DNA of 64,000 nt from a methanogenic archaeon mixed culture ISO4-G1 (GCA_001563305.1 CP013703.1:248001-312000); one strand, 5' to 3'. Counted from the stretch's first letter, positions 8,790 to 17,568 are shown. Made by a program: numbers and translations. The notes: a model not told the origin generated them from the letters alone.

Positions 8790-8797
8790 GTATAAAA
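8790..8797 (-). promoter_or_regulatory. TATA box of the 5S rRNA gene
   Basis: TTTTATAC on the minus strand is centred 25 nt upstream of the 5' end of the 5S rRNA inferred from helix I, the expected archaeal spacing. Confidence 0.75.
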
Positions 8798-8813
8798 CGT
8801 TTGTGATGAGCGT

Positions 8814-9044
8814 TCAGCAGAACGTCGTCTTGTCGCTCTCGAGGACCTCGTTCCAGAGCCTGATGGTCTCCTGAGCATCCTCTTCATCCATGATCTGGAT
8901 GGCGAACCCTGCGTGGATGACAGCCCACATGCCGACCTCCGCGTCGACCATGGACATGTTGGCCTTCCTGGTGACTCCGCCGAAATCGACGTCGGCCATG
9001 TCGCCCTCGATCTTTACAATCTTCCCGGGAATAGCTAGGCACAT
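8814..9044 (-). CDS. hypC: Hydrogenase maturation chaperone HypC/HupF
   Basis: This 76-residue protein is the small chaperone that, with HypD, carries the Fe(CN)2CO unit to NiFe-hydrogenase large subunits. The start at 9044 yields MCLAIPGKIV; the Cys at position 2 is essential in the family, so the upstream in-frame start at 9053 is rejected. It starts 5 nt after the nac stop, the last gene of alaX-nac-hypC. No other hyp gene is in the window, so the partner genes lie elsewhere. Confidence 0.94.
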   Translation of the reverse strand: MCLAIPGKIVKIEGDMADVDFGGVTRKANMSMVDAEVGMWAVIHAGFAIQIMDEEDAQETIRLWNEVLESDKTTFC

Positions 9045-9049
9045 CTGGA

Positions 9050-9424
9050 TCACTCCGTCATAATCTTGAGTATGGCCTCCGCCGGCTGCCCGTCCGTCGC
9101 TGCGAGGGCCGCGATTGCCTTGTCCCTGTCGCAGTTGGTCTGACTCATGACGAGCTCTATGTCCGCATCTTCGAATGTGACTTGTGGTGCCGCACCCTCA
9201 TCCGAAGAGGCAGCGGCCGCCCTGATGCTCTCCTGTCCAGAGACCTGGTAGCTCTTGGTACCGTTCATCTCGATGCAGACCACTTCCGCATTCCTGATGA
9301 CGATATCGTTGTTCTTGGTCCTGATGACGACCTCGACGACACCCTCGACGTTGGACTGCTTGATGCCCATCTGTTTCATGGCCTTCTGCATCTGACGAGG
9401 ATTCATTCTCATTCCGCCGGACAT
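9050..9424 (-). CDS. nac: Nascent polypeptide-associated complex protein, archaeal alpha-NAC
   Basis: This 124-residue protein forms a homodimer that binds nascent chains at the ribosome. A NAC domain (residues about 15-60, including IKQSNVEGVVEVVI) is followed by a C-terminal UBA domain (about 85-124, DIELVMSQTNCDRDKAIAAL). A GTG at 9430 overlaps the alaX stop as GTGA and is an alternative start giving two more residues; ATG 9424 is chosen because the remaining N-terminus fits the family. It lies between alaX and hypC. Confidence 0.93.
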   Translation of the reverse strand: MSGGMRMNPRQMQKAMKQMGIKQSNVEGVVEVVIRTKNNDIVIRNAEVVCIEMNGTKSYQVSGQESIRAAAASSDEGAAPQVTFEDADIELVMSQTNCDRDKAIAALAATDGQPAEAILKIMTE

Positions 9425-9426
9425 GG

Positions 9427-10626
9427 TCACCCCATCTGATGGCTTCGATTTAAAACTGTCCTTACGGCGGACACCAGCGCCTGGAGGACCTCTTCGGCCT
9501 TGGACACGTCGGGGACGCCGCCCTGAGCGAAGTCGGGCTTGCCCCCTCCCCTGCCCTCGAAGCCCTTGAGCACATCGGAGAGGATGGTCCTGCAGTCGAC
9601 CTTCTGTGTTCCGGATGCGAGCATCACCGACAATGTGCCAGATACTGATACGAATGCTGCCACTCCGCCCTTGGACCTGATGGATTCCATGGCATCGTTC
9701 AGGGCGTTTCTGTCACCTCCGGGGATGACCGCCGAGTAGACGTCCACGCCGCTGACGTTCTCCGGTGCGATTCCCTTCATCATGAGCTTGGTGGCGTCCT
9801 TGAGGAGCTTGTTCTTCAGCTCCAGCTCCTGCTTCATGTTGCTGACGGCCTTGGGTGCGTCCTCGTTCTTGCATCCGATGGCGTCGATGACCTCCAGTGC
9901 GATGTTGGACAGCTCGATGGAGGATGCCTTCGCGGCCTCCCCGACCTTGAAGTGGATCTCGTATCCTTCCTTCCCGGCCTTGACCTTGCGGTCGACGATG
10001 AGCATGCCGAGCTCCGATGTCTCGAGGACGTGGACGCCGCTGCATGCGGAGTAGTCGATGTCCCCGATGGCCACGACGGTGATCTCCTCGTCCTCGCCGA
10101 TCTTGTCCAGCTTGATCCTCACCTTTTCGAGCTCTGGGTCATCCCTGTCCATGATGCTGTGGGTGACAGACAGGTTGTCCGCAATCGCCTTGTTGGCGAA
10201 CTCCTCGGCGGCCCTGATCTGCTCCCAGGTGAGGTCCCTGTCCACGATGACGTACTTGCTCTCTGGCGAGATGTAGATCTTCACGATGTTGAGTTCCTCG
10301 CACTGCCTCTGGAGGGATCCGAACAGGAGGTGCTCCCCCGTGTGTCCCTGCATGAGGTCGTAGCGTCTGTCCCAGTCCACGGCGCACCATACGGTGTCGC
10401 CCTCCTTGAGGTCGTTGCCCGGACAGACGTGGACGATGTCCCCTTCCTTGTTGTAGAAGACCTCCTTGACCTTGCAGTTGCGGATCATTCCGGTGTCGCA
10501 GACCTGGCCACCGCCTCCCGGATAGAACGCGGTGCAGTCCAGGATGACCTCGTCACCCTTGACCGAGACCACATGGGCCTCGAAATCGAAAATGTATCCG
10601 TCGAATCTGAAGATCTCATCGGTCAT
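9427..10626 (-). CDS. alaX: Alanyl-tRNA editing protein AlaX, large form
   Basis: This 399-residue trans-editing factor hydrolyses Ser- or Gly-mischarged tRNA-Ala. An N-terminal beta-barrel with the GGGGQ motif (residues 37-41) precedes the editing site with HTGEH (95-99) and the second zinc pair in SACSGVHV (near 194-201). The C-terminal 130 residues resemble the DHHA1 domain of AlaRS, making it the AlaX-L type. A minus-strand TATA (CGTTATTATGG) lies about 33 nt upstream in the region shared with divergent aspS. It leads the operon with nac and hypC. Confidence 0.93.
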   Translation of the reverse strand: MTDEIFRFDGYIFDFEAHVVSVKGDEVILDCTAFYPGGGGQVCDTGMIRNCKVKEVFYNKEGDIVHVCPGNDLKEGDTVWCAVDWDRRYDLMQGHTGEHLLFGSLQRQCEELNIVKIYISPESKYVIVDRDLTWEQIRAAEEFANKAIADNLSVTHSIMDRDDPELEKVRIKLDKIGEDEEITVVAIGDIDYSACSGVHVLETSELGMLIVDRKVKAGKEGYEIHFKVGEAAKASSIELSNIALEVIDAIGCKNEDAPKAVSNMKQELELKNKLLKDATKLMMKGIAPENVSGVDVYSAVIPGGDRNALNDAMESIRSKGGVAAFVSVSGTLSVMLASGTQKVDCRTILSDVLKGFEGRGGGKPDFAQGGVPDVSKAEEVLQALVSAVRTVLNRSHQMG

Positions 10627-10735
10627 CGTATCTGCTGCGACGATACTTTCCAGCCATAATAACGTTGGCTCTTTTCGGCACTTTTTATTTATAGGTCCTT
10701 AATAGTAGCGTGCGACTGTAATTAGAGGCGCTCTT

Positions 10736-12556
10736 ATGAGAAGAACGAACACCTGTGGCGAACTTAGGGTCTCCGATCTGGGGAAGAAGGTCTGCCTGCA
10801 GGGATGGGTCAGGTTTTCCAGGGACCACGGCGGGGTGCAGTTCATCGACCTTGCCGACAGGTACGGGATCACCCAGGTCGTTTTCGACCCTCAGGACCTT
10901 CCGGCAGGCTGTGATGCGAAACAGCTGAGCGACGTGATCAATACATTCACCCGCGAATGCGTCATCTCCATCGACGGAATCGTAAGGAATAGGGTCGAGG
11001 GCACAGAGGATGCCAGGAACCCGACGGGACAGATCGAGGTCCTTATCACAGGGGCGGAGCTCCTCAACACATGCGCCATCCCGCCGTTCGAGATCGGCGA
11101 CCAGAAGGAGGGAGTGCTCCCCAACGAGGACACCAGGCTCAAGTACAGGTATCTGGACCTCAGGAGGACCGAGATGATCAACGCGATGGTCTTCAGGAGC
11201 AAGCTCGTGCATCTGGCCAGGCAGTATCTGGAGCAGAACGGCTTCCTTGAGATCGAGACCCCCATCCTGGGAAGGTCCACCCCCGAGGGTGCCAGGGACT
11301 ACATCGTCCCGTCGAGGATCCACCCGGGAACGTTCTACGCCCTCCCGCAGTCGCCCCAGCAGTTCAAGCAGATGCTCATGGTCGCCTCCATGGACCGTTA
11401 CTATCAGGTCGCAAGGTGCTTCCGCGACGAGGATTCGCGTAAGGACCGCCAGCCCGAGTTCACCCAGCTGGACCTGGAGATGTCCTTCGTCGACATGAAG
11501 GACATCCAGGACATGATGGAGGGACTGATGTCCTACATCTGGAAGGGACTCTACAACAAGGAGCTCAAGACGCCTTTCCCGCACATCGCCTACCGCGACG
11601 CGATGGAGAGGTTCGGATCGGACAAACCCGATATGAGGTACGGACTCGAGTTCGTCAAGCTCACCGAGGTCGTCAGGGACGCCCCGTACAAGATCTTCCA
11701 GAACATCCTGGAGAAGGGCGGCATCGTCGCCGGAATCAACCTCAAGGCCGATGTGGCTGGAGAGAAGATCGGAAGGAACGACGTCGACCGTTACATCGCA
11801 TATGCAAAGAAGGTCGGCCTGGGCGGTCTCACATGGATGAGATGCGTCAACGGCCAGCTCGAATCCAACATCGTCAAGTACTTCACGCCCGAGATCCTCG
11901 AGAACATCAAGAAGACAATGGGCGCCGAGGAGGGTGACCTCATATTCATCATCGCGGGACCCTGGAAGTCCACATACGAGGGCGGAGGGTTCCTCAGGAA
12001 GAAGATCGCAGAGGATCTGGGTCTTGTCCCCGAGAACGAGTTCCAGTTCTTCTGGATGGACCAGTGCCCCATGTTCGAGATAGACCCCGTGTCCGGCAAG
12101 TACGACGCGTTCCACCACCCGTTCGTCCTCCCCGAGAACGACCTAGACGACGACTACGTCGGAGGAGCATGCTTCGACCTCTGTCTGAACGGCAACGAGC
12201 TCGGATCGGGATCGCTGCGTATCCACAACGCAGAGAAGCAGATCGAGGTCTTCCACAAGCTCGGTCTCGACGACGAGAGGATCCAGAGGAACTTCGGATA
12301 CTTCGTCGAGATGCTCAGTTACGGTGCGCCTCCCCACGGAGGTATCGCCATCGGAATCGACAGGATCTGCGCCATCCTCCTGAACAAGGATTCCATCAGG
12401 GACGTCATCGCATTCCCCAAGAACAAGAGGGCGGTGTCTCTGCTGGACGGTTCCCCGTCGAAGGTCGACGACGACAAGCTCGAGGAGCTCCAGATCATAT
12501 CCCTCGCGGGCGAGGACCTGGACCTCTCGGAGTACGAAGACACTCCCGAGGAGTGA
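10736..12556 (+). CDS. aspS: Aspartyl-tRNA synthetase, bacterial type, probably non-discriminating
   Basis: This 606-residue class II synthetase has bacterial AspRS architecture: N-terminal anticodon-binding OB fold (1-110), catalytic core with motif 2 FRDEDSRKDRQPEF near 226, an inserted GAD-type domain (about 290-415) and motif 3 GIAIGIDR near 541. Archaeal AspRS is normally about 430 residues without the insertion, so this gene looks bacterial in origin. His31 (RDHGGV) and Gly81 match positions linked to relaxed tRNA-Asp/tRNA-Asn recognition in bacterial enzymes. That would feed Asp-tRNA-Asn to the GatCAB encoded at 14.9-17.8 kb. GAGG precedes the ATG by 8 nt. Confidence 0.95.
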   Translation: MRRTNTCGELRVSDLGKKVCLQGWVRFSRDHGGVQFIDLADRYGITQVVFDPQDLPAGCDAKQLSDVINTFTRECVISIDGIVRNRVEGTEDARNPTGQIEVLITGAELLNTCAIPPFEIGDQKEGVLPNEDTRLKYRYLDLRRTEMINAMVFRSKLVHLARQYLEQNGFLEIETPILGRSTPEGARDYIVPSRIHPGTFYALPQSPQQFKQMLMVASMDRYYQVARCFRDEDSRKDRQPEFTQLDLEMSFVDMKDIQDMMEGLMSYIWKGLYNKELKTPFPHIAYRDAMERFGSDKPDMRYGLEFVKLTEVVRDAPYKIFQNILEKGGIVAGINLKADVAGEKIGRNDVDRYIAYAKKVGLGGLTWMRCVNGQLESNIVKYFTPEILENIKKTMGAEEGDLIFIIAGPWKSTYEGGGFLRKKIAEDLGLVPENEFQFFWMDQCPMFEIDPVSGKYDAFHHPFVLPENDLDDDYVGGACFDLCLNGNELGSGSLRIHNAEKQIEVFHKLGLDDERIQRNFGYFVEMLSYGAPPHGGIAIGIDRICAILLNKDSIRDVIAFPKNKRAVSLLDGSPSKVDDDKLEELQIISLAGEDLDLSEYEDTPEE

Positions 12557-12563
12557 AACATTT

Positions 12564-12582
12564 CAGGGCCTTCGGGCCCCTG
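12564..12582 (+). terminator. Hairpin with UUCG loop after aspS
   Basis: CAG-GGCC (12564-12570) pairs with GGCC-C-CTG (12575-12582) around a TTCG loop, with one bulged C, 8 nt after the aspS stop. No T-run follows. Confidence 0.45.
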
Positions 12583-12645
12583 TCTATCATCGATACTTGG
12601 CCGGAAGGCAAGAAATCATTATTTCCGACATGACGATTCGTCACC

Positions 12646-13053
12646 ATGGAAAACAAGAACATCATGATCATCATAGCCGTGATGCTGGCATTTGAGGTCG
12701 TCATCGCGGGTGTTGTGATATACGGTATGGTCGGCAACGGCGGACAGGAGGACTCATACTCCCTGTACATAGGACTGAACGATTCCATAACCCACGAGGA
12801 CTACGATCCGGAGGAGGCCGCAGGATGGGTGGATGAGATCGTACTGAAGTATTCCGACGGTCTCACACGCTACATGGCGAACGGGGCCTACACCTATGAC
12901 GACGGCACCGTGGCCCACGAGAACTCGCTGGTGTACGTCCTAGTCGGGGTCTCGATCCAGGATATACACAAGATCTGCGATGAGGCGAAGGAGAGACTTC
13001 ACCAGTCATCCATCCTCATCACGGCAGAAAAACAGACTTCGGAATTCTATTGA
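12646..13053 (+). CDS. Membrane-anchored extracytoplasmic protein, function unknown
   Basis: This 135-residue protein has one N-terminal hydrophobic segment (about residues 5-28, uncleaved anchor or signal) and a soluble domain outside the membrane. Segments SYSLYIGLND and NSLVYVLVGVSIQDI suggest an alpha/beta fold resembling small DUF3574-like proteins, but I cannot assign it. A TATA-like CATTATTT about 27 nt before the ATG suggests a leaderless mRNA. It is followed by a strong hairpin shared with the convergent nitroreductase. Confidence 0.72.
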   Translation: MENKNIMIIIAVMLAFEVVIAGVVIYGMVGNGGQEDSYSLYIGLNDSITHEDYDPEEAAGWVDEIVLKYSDGLTRYMANGAYTYDDGTVAHENSLVYVLVGVSIQDIHKICDEAKERLHQSSILITAEKQTSEFY

Positions 13054-13081
13054 GGGATTGGGGGCCAATGGCCCCGATCCC
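13054..13081. terminator. Long hairpin between convergent genes
   Basis: GGGATT-G-GGGGCC (13054-13066) pairs with GGCCCC-GATCCC (13070-13081) around AAT, with one bulged G. It begins directly after the stop at 13053 and ends 6 nt before the end of the minus-strand gene, so it can terminate both. Confidence 0.6.
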
Positions 13082-13086
13082 GTTCT

Positions 13087-13599
13087 TCAAAGGAAGGTCA
13101 CGGTTTCGTCCAGGGGTTTCCTGGATGAGTGCATCGGACCGGGTTTGCAGTCGTCCGCGGGATACCCCAGCGGGAGAAGGTTGTAGACCGTCTCATCCTC
13201 TGGGAGGTTGAACGTTTCCTTGACCTTCGCGGGATCGAACCACCCCACCCAGCAGGTGCCGAGTCCGAGGGCGTGTGCCTGCAGCATCATCTCGTCGGTG
13301 ACGATCGCGGCATCGGTCTCCCCGCGGTTCTTACCGGAGAAGTGGCTGACCCATTCGAGGTCGTGCCTCATGGCAATGATCAGTACGATGGGTGCATCGA
13401 AATGCATGCACCATTCCCTGTCGAACTTCTTCCTGGCCTCGGGTGATTTCACCACATATACGTGCTGTCCCTGCATGTTCTTCGCAGTGGGGGCGAGCCT
13501 GCCAGTCTCGAGGATCTTCTGGAGCTTCTCATCCTCGACGGGCCTGTCGCTGTACTTCCTCACGGAGTATCTGGATTTGATAACGTCTTCGAATTGCAT
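13087..13599 (-). CDS. Nitroreductase-family flavoprotein
   Basis: This 170-residue protein matches the short nitroreductase family, FMN- and NAD(P)H-dependent reductases of unknown natural substrate. The N-terminal signature IKSRYSVRKYSDRPV (residues 7-21), APTAKNMQGQ near 36 and GTCWVGWFD near 117 are FMN-binding segments. AT-rich TATA-like sequence (TTTTTCAATATC) lies about 25 nt before the ATG, consistent with a leaderless message. Shorter than the 200-residue classic members, as many archaeal ones are. Confidence 0.88.
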   Translation of the reverse strand: MQFEDVIKSRYSVRKYSDRPVEDEKLQKILETGRLAPTAKNMQGQHVYVVKSPEARKKFDREWCMHFDAPIVLIIAMRHDLEWVSHFSGKNRGETDAAIVTDEMMLQAHALGLGTCWVGWFDPAKVKETFNLPEDETVYNLLPLGYPADDCKPGPMHSSRKPLDETVTFL

Positions 13600-13661
13600 G
13601 GGATGAAATCATCATGATATTGAAAAAGGGATATGTCAGGATGAGTAACTTTTGTATCTAA

Positions 13662-14771
13662 TCATTCTATTGTTATTATCCTTAAAGGGTCTTTGAACGA
13701 GTATCTCATGGACTTTGTCTTTCCGTGTTTTTCCAGAATATCCATTTCAATCAGTTTGTCTAGCTTACTCCTGAGTGTTTGATTTCCGATTCCAGGTATC
13801 CATGTGCAAGCTTCATTGAAAGTGAACGATTTCACTTCTTTGATCTTATGGACAATCGCACGTGTGTTTTCATCCATGTCGCTCAAGCGGTCCTTCTCTT
13901 TGAAAACCAAAACTGCATCCCTATATGCCTTGAGCAGCGACTCAGTGAAGTACATGATCATCTGAGAATATGATCCAGTGGAATCTGCGAATGCTAAAAG
14001 ATCATAGTATGTGCCGGAATCAGACAGCATCTCCTTCTCGAATTTGCATAATCTGCAGTTTTTCAGACCCAATTCCTGCATGAGGATCTGGAATAGTGTG
14101 CGCCCCGTCCTTCCGTTACCATCTTTGAACGGATGTATGCTCTCAAATTCGTGGAAGAATATTGTCGCAGTCACAATCTCATCATACGGCGAGTTGTTCA
14201 ACCATTCGACCAGAGATTCTAGCTCGACTTCTATGCTCTGAGGAGGACATGCGATGAAGTATTCCGTCCCGTCGGATCCAACTACACTGGCTTCTTCGTT
14301 TCTGAAAACTCCGGGAGCAATATTATCGTTGACATCTTTCATCAGAATCGAATGAACATTTTTCACAACGTTTGTATCCCAGGGGAGACTCAATTCCCTC
14401 TTGGCAAAGAACGAGTATAGGTGATTGAGAATTTCTTGTGTGGGTCCGTTGTTAACTTCTATATATTCGCCTCTGGTAAATCTTGTTGTCAGTCTTTTAA
14501 CTTCTTCAAGGGAGAGCTGGTTGCCTTCAATCTTTGTGGACCAGTGGATGTTATTCGAATACGCATCCTTTACCAATTCCAAATAATCCTCAGAACCTAG
14601 CACAAAACCGTCAAGCATCGAGTCCAGTTTTCTGATCTCATGGAGCATTTCGCGATATTCAAGAGGTAGAGATAGCGTTGGTTGGAAAGGTATCTTGCGC
14701 TTATGCCTTACAGGATATCCGACGGGTCTGAATTTGGAATAGTCGAGTTTATTATGGTAATCGTCAGGCAT
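13662..14771 (-). CDS. Fic-domain protein (class II, N-terminal inhibitory helix)
   Basis: This 369-residue protein has a Fic_N-like domain (residues 25-100), the inhibitory motif STKIEGN (78-84), the catalytic Fic motif HPFKDGNGRTGR (213-224) and a C-terminal winged-helix (about 300-355). Fic enzymes transfer AMP or other phosphate-containing groups to target hydroxyls; the Glu of the inhibitory motif blocks productive ATP binding. Base composition is clearly more AT-rich than neighbouring genes, and it sits in AT-rich flanks, suggesting recent transfer. No antitoxin partner is adjacent; with the inhibitory helix in cis none may be needed. Confidence 0.92.
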   Translation of the reverse strand: MPDDYHNKLDYSKFRPVGYPVRHKRKIPFQPTLSLPLEYREMLHEIRKLDSMLDGFVLGSEDYLELVKDAYSNNIHWSTKIEGNQLSLEEVKRLTTRFTRGEYIEVNNGPTQEILNHLYSFFAKRELSLPWDTNVVKNVHSILMKDVNDNIAPGVFRNEEASVVGSDGTEYFIACPPQSIEVELESLVEWLNNSPYDEIVTATIFFHEFESIHPFKDGNGRTGRTLFQILMQELGLKNCRLCKFEKEMLSDSGTYYDLLAFADSTGSYSQMIMYFTESLLKAYRDAVLVFKEKDRLSDMDENTRAIVHKIKEVKSFTFNEACTWIPGIGNQTLRSKLDKLIEMDILEKHGKTKSMRYSFKDPLRIITIE

Positions 14772-14879
14772 AATGATAAGAAATAATAGAATATAATATA
14801 AAAATATATCTGTATTAATATATGTTATTATAATAATCGAATAGGATAATAAATTTCGATATCACTCAGTAATAGAATG
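14772..14879. other. AT-rich upstream region of the Fic gene
   Basis: About 108 bp of very AT-rich DNA with several possible TATA boxes for the minus-strand Fic gene. I see no gene, repeat or attachment-site duplication in it. Confidence 0.5.
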
Positions 14880-14893
14880 TGGGCTTTCGCCCA
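14880..14893 (-). terminator. Hairpin downstream of gatB
   Basis: TGGGC (14880-14884) pairs with GCCCA (14889-14893) around TTTC, 7 nt beyond the gatB stop; AT-rich sequence follows. Confidence 0.4.
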
Positions 14894-14899
14894 TGTGTT

Positions 14900-16243
14900 T
14901 CAGAACCTTGCCTCGATGAGCTTCTTGGCGGTCTCCACGACCTCTGCGGAGGAGTATCTGCCTCCGGTCTGCTTCATGACGAATCCGATGACCTGGTTGG
15001 CCGCCTTGTCGTTCTTCTGGTAGTCGGAGACGATCCTGGGGTTCTCGTCGAGGAATCCGTTGATCAGGGCCTCCAGGCCCGCAGACTCTTCCTGTGCGGC
15101 GGATGCGTCCACACCGGTCATGTAGGATTTGATCTCAATGGCGCACTGGGTGTCGGTGATCTTACCGTCTGCGAAGTCCCTGATGAAATCCTTCAGTCTG
15201 GACAGGTCGACCTCCCCGTCGCGCTCTTCCATCGCACGCCAGTTGGCGCTTATGGGTCCTCCGACCCACTTCACCGCATCGGCCACTCCGAAGTCCTTGG
15301 CGACATCCTCGAACAGGTCCGCCAGGTCCATTGACGTGTTCACGAGCTGCTTGGCCATCTTCTGGTCGATGCCGTACTGCGATGACAGTCTAAGGATCTT
15401 GTTCTGGGGGCTCTCGTCGATCCTGATGGAGTCGGCGAGTTCCCTGATGTGATAGATTCCGAGGTCTGGCTCATCGATGTAACCGTACTGGTCCTCGAAC
15501 TCCTTGACCCTCATGCTGATGGTGACGTCCCTGTCGGGGTCGTACCTCCTGGTCTCCCTGACGATCTTCTTCTTGGCCTTGATCATGGCGATCTGTCTGA
15601 CCATCTCCGAGTGGAGTGCCTTCTCCGCGTTCTTGAGTCCGGTGACGTTCTTGATCTCGACCCTCTCGGTGCCCACGGAGATGTTGCAGTCGCATTTGAC
15701 CTCCCATTCCAGGTCCGCAGGGATCTGGAGCAGGTGCTTGATGTCCCCGATCATCTGCGTCAGGAACTGTCTCGCCTCTGCAGGATTCGCGATGTCTGGC
15801 TCTGTCACGATCTCGGCAAGGGGAACACCCGATCTGTTGTAGTCCACGAGGGATGTGAGGTCGGCGGTCCTCTTGGTGCTTCCAGGATCCTCCTCGATGT
15901 GGATACGGGTGATCCTGATGGGCTTCTTGCCGTCGAGGTAGTAGACTCCTCTTTCCCCGATGGGGTTGTCGTACTGCGTGATCTGGACGCTCTTGGACAT
16001 GTCGGGATAGAAGTAGGTCTTCCTGGCGAACCATGTGGTGTCGTTGATCTCGCAGTTGAGCATCTTGGCGATCATGATACCGTACACCAGGACCTGCCTG
16101 TTCAGGACGGGCCTGGATCCGGGCATCCCGAGACATGTGGGGCAGACGTAGGTGTTCGGGAACTCGCAGTCCTCGGTCGGGCAGGAGCAGAACATCTTGG
16201 ATTTGGTCGGGAGCTGCACGTGGCACTCCAATCCGATCTTCAT
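14900..16243 (-). CDS. gatB: Asp/Glu-tRNA amidotransferase subunit B
   Basis: This 447-residue subunit binds the misacylated tRNA and phosphorylates the aminoacyl group before amide transfer. The N-terminal KIGLECHVQL, two zinc-type cysteine pairs (CSCPTEDC and CPTC, about residues 18-36) and the cradle segment with EIVTEPDI near 140 identify GatB; the C-terminal YqeY-like helical tail ends near 447. The ATG at 16243 overlaps the gatA stop by ATGA, so the three gat genes are translationally coupled in the order C-A-B. Confidence 0.95.
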   Translation of the reverse strand: MKIGLECHVQLPTKSKMFCSCPTEDCEFPNTYVCPTCLGMPGSRPVLNRQVLVYGIMIAKMLNCEINDTTWFARKTYFYPDMSKSVQITQYDNPIGERGVYYLDGKKPIRITRIHIEEDPGSTKRTADLTSLVDYNRSGVPLAEIVTEPDIANPAEARQFLTQMIGDIKHLLQIPADLEWEVKCDCNISVGTERVEIKNVTGLKNAEKALHSEMVRQIAMIKAKKKIVRETRRYDPDRDVTISMRVKEFEDQYGYIDEPDLGIYHIRELADSIRIDESPQNKILRLSSQYGIDQKMAKQLVNTSMDLADLFEDVAKDFGVADAVKWVGGPISANWRAMEERDGEVDLSRLKDFIRDFADGKITDTQCAIEIKSYMTGVDASAAQEESAGLEALINGFLDENPRIVSDYQKNDKAANQVIGFVMKQTGGRYSSAEVVETAKKLIEARF

Positions 16244-17568
16244 ATCGACACCTCCGGTCTCCTGAGGTCGAACTGCTTCTCCCAGTCCTCCGCGACGGAG
16301 AACAGGACATCCTCGTTCCAGTGGTCCGCGACGAACTGCATGCCGACCGGCATGCCGTTGGAGTCGTATCCGCACGGGACGGACAGATGGGGCGTTCCGG
16401 CGAGGTTCGCCGGGACGGTGAGATAATCGGCCTTGTACGAATCCAGTGCCGACATCTTCGAGATGTCGTCGAACCTGGGTGCCGTGAACGGCATCGTGGG
16501 CGCGAGGACCGCATCGTGGGTCTCCAGCACCCTCTTGTAATCGTTGATGACGACCTGCCTGACCTCCCTGGCCTTGGCGTAGTGCCTTCCTCCGAATCCG
16601 GCCATACGGGTGAAGGTCCCGAGCAGGATCCTCCTCTTGGCCTCGTCCCCGAAGTACTGGGAACGGACCGCTGTGAAATAATCGTCGAACTTGAGCGAGT
16701 GGTCGCCCTCCTGGTGACCGTATCTCATGCCCACATACCTGGCTAGGTTCGTGGACGCCTCGGATGTCGCCAGGACGTAATACGCCGGCATGGCGAACTT
16801 GAGCGAGGGCATGTCGACGTAGTCCACGTCCACGCCCATTGACCTGAGGTCCTCCAGCGCTGACTTGAACGCGGACTCGACCTCCTTGGACAGTCCTTCG
16901 ATGCCCTCCTTCGGGACGGCGACGGAACCCATCCTGCGGTAGGCGGTCCTGAACTCCGGCTGGACCATCGATGTGGGGTCCCTCTCGTCCTTGCCGGCTA
17001 TCATTTCCATGAACTTCTTCAGGTCGGTCGCCTTCTGCGAGAGGACGCCGATCTTGTCCAGCGAGTTCCCGTAGTCGATGAGGCCGTATCTGGATACGCG
17101 CCCGTAGGTGGGCGCTATGCCGTACACACCGCAGAACGATGCGGGACAGCAGATGGAACCTCCCGTGGAGACCCCCAGGGACACATGGTCCTCGATGACG
17201 GACGCCGCACACGCGGACCCTCCGGACGAACCTCCGCAGGCCCTCTCCAGGTCGAAGGGGTTCCTGGGGATCTCGAATCCCGAGTTCGTGGAGAACGTTC
17301 CGAATCCGAACTCGTCCATGTTGGTCTTCCCGATGAGCTTCCCGCCGGCCTTCCTGATCTTGTCGATGCATGTCGCGTCGAACACCGGGTGGTATCCCTC
17401 CAGGATCCTGGAGCCCGCGCAGGTCTCCATGTCCATGGATGTCAGGTTGTCCTTCGCTGAGAACAGGAACTTGGCATCGCCAGCCTCCGTGTCGGATGTC
17501 ATCGCGTGGAACATCTGGTACTTGTCGTTGATGGCCTTGAGGTCCGAGAGGATAGAATCCATCGTCAT
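16240..17568 (-). CDS. gatA: Asp/Glu-tRNA amidotransferase subunit A (amidase)
   Basis: This 442-residue amidase releases ammonia from glutamine for the transamidation. The Ser-cisSer-Lys triad can be placed: Lys in SAKDNL (near 39), the GGSSGGSA loop (near 115) and the STGGSI segment (near 138). In most GatA the latter reads DTGGSIR; here Asp is Ser and Arg is Cys (VSTGGSICC). The start ATG 17568 overlaps the gatC stop by ATGA; a second ATG lies at 17562. The protein is slightly short for the family (450-490). Confidence 0.93.
   Translation of the reverse strand: MTMDSILSDLKAINDKYQMFHAMTSDTEAGDAKFLFSAKDNLTSMDMETCAGSRILEGYHPVFDATCIDKIRKAGGKLIGKTNMDEFGFGTFSTNSGFEIPRNPFDLERACGGSSGGSACAASVIEDHVSLGVSTGGSICCPASFCGVYGIAPTYGRVSRYGLIDYGNSLDKIGVLSQKATDLKKFMEMIAGKDERDPTSMVQPEFRTAYRRMGSVAVPKEGIEGLSKEVESAFKSALEDLRSMGVDVDYVDMPSLKFAMPAYYVLATSEASTNLARYVGMRYGHQEGDHSLKFDDYFTAVRSQYFGDEAKRRILLGTFTRMAGFGGRHYAKAREVRQVVINDYKRVLETHDAVLAPTMPFTAPRFDDISKMSALDSYKADYLTVPANLAGTPHLSVPCGYDSNGMPVGMQFVADHWNEDVLFSVAEDWEKQFDLRRPEVSI

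Noticed and set aside
10685-12118. A 477-codon open frame opposite aspS
   Set aside because: It mirrors codon bias of a long GC-rich gene; the translation is rich in Val/Leu/Asp with no family resemblance. The same applies to the long frame opposite argS (51786-53345).
14900-17371. An 823-codon open frame on the minus strand containing gatB
   Set aside because: The part before 16243 is a shadow of gatA; gatB starts at the ATG with the normal N-terminus.
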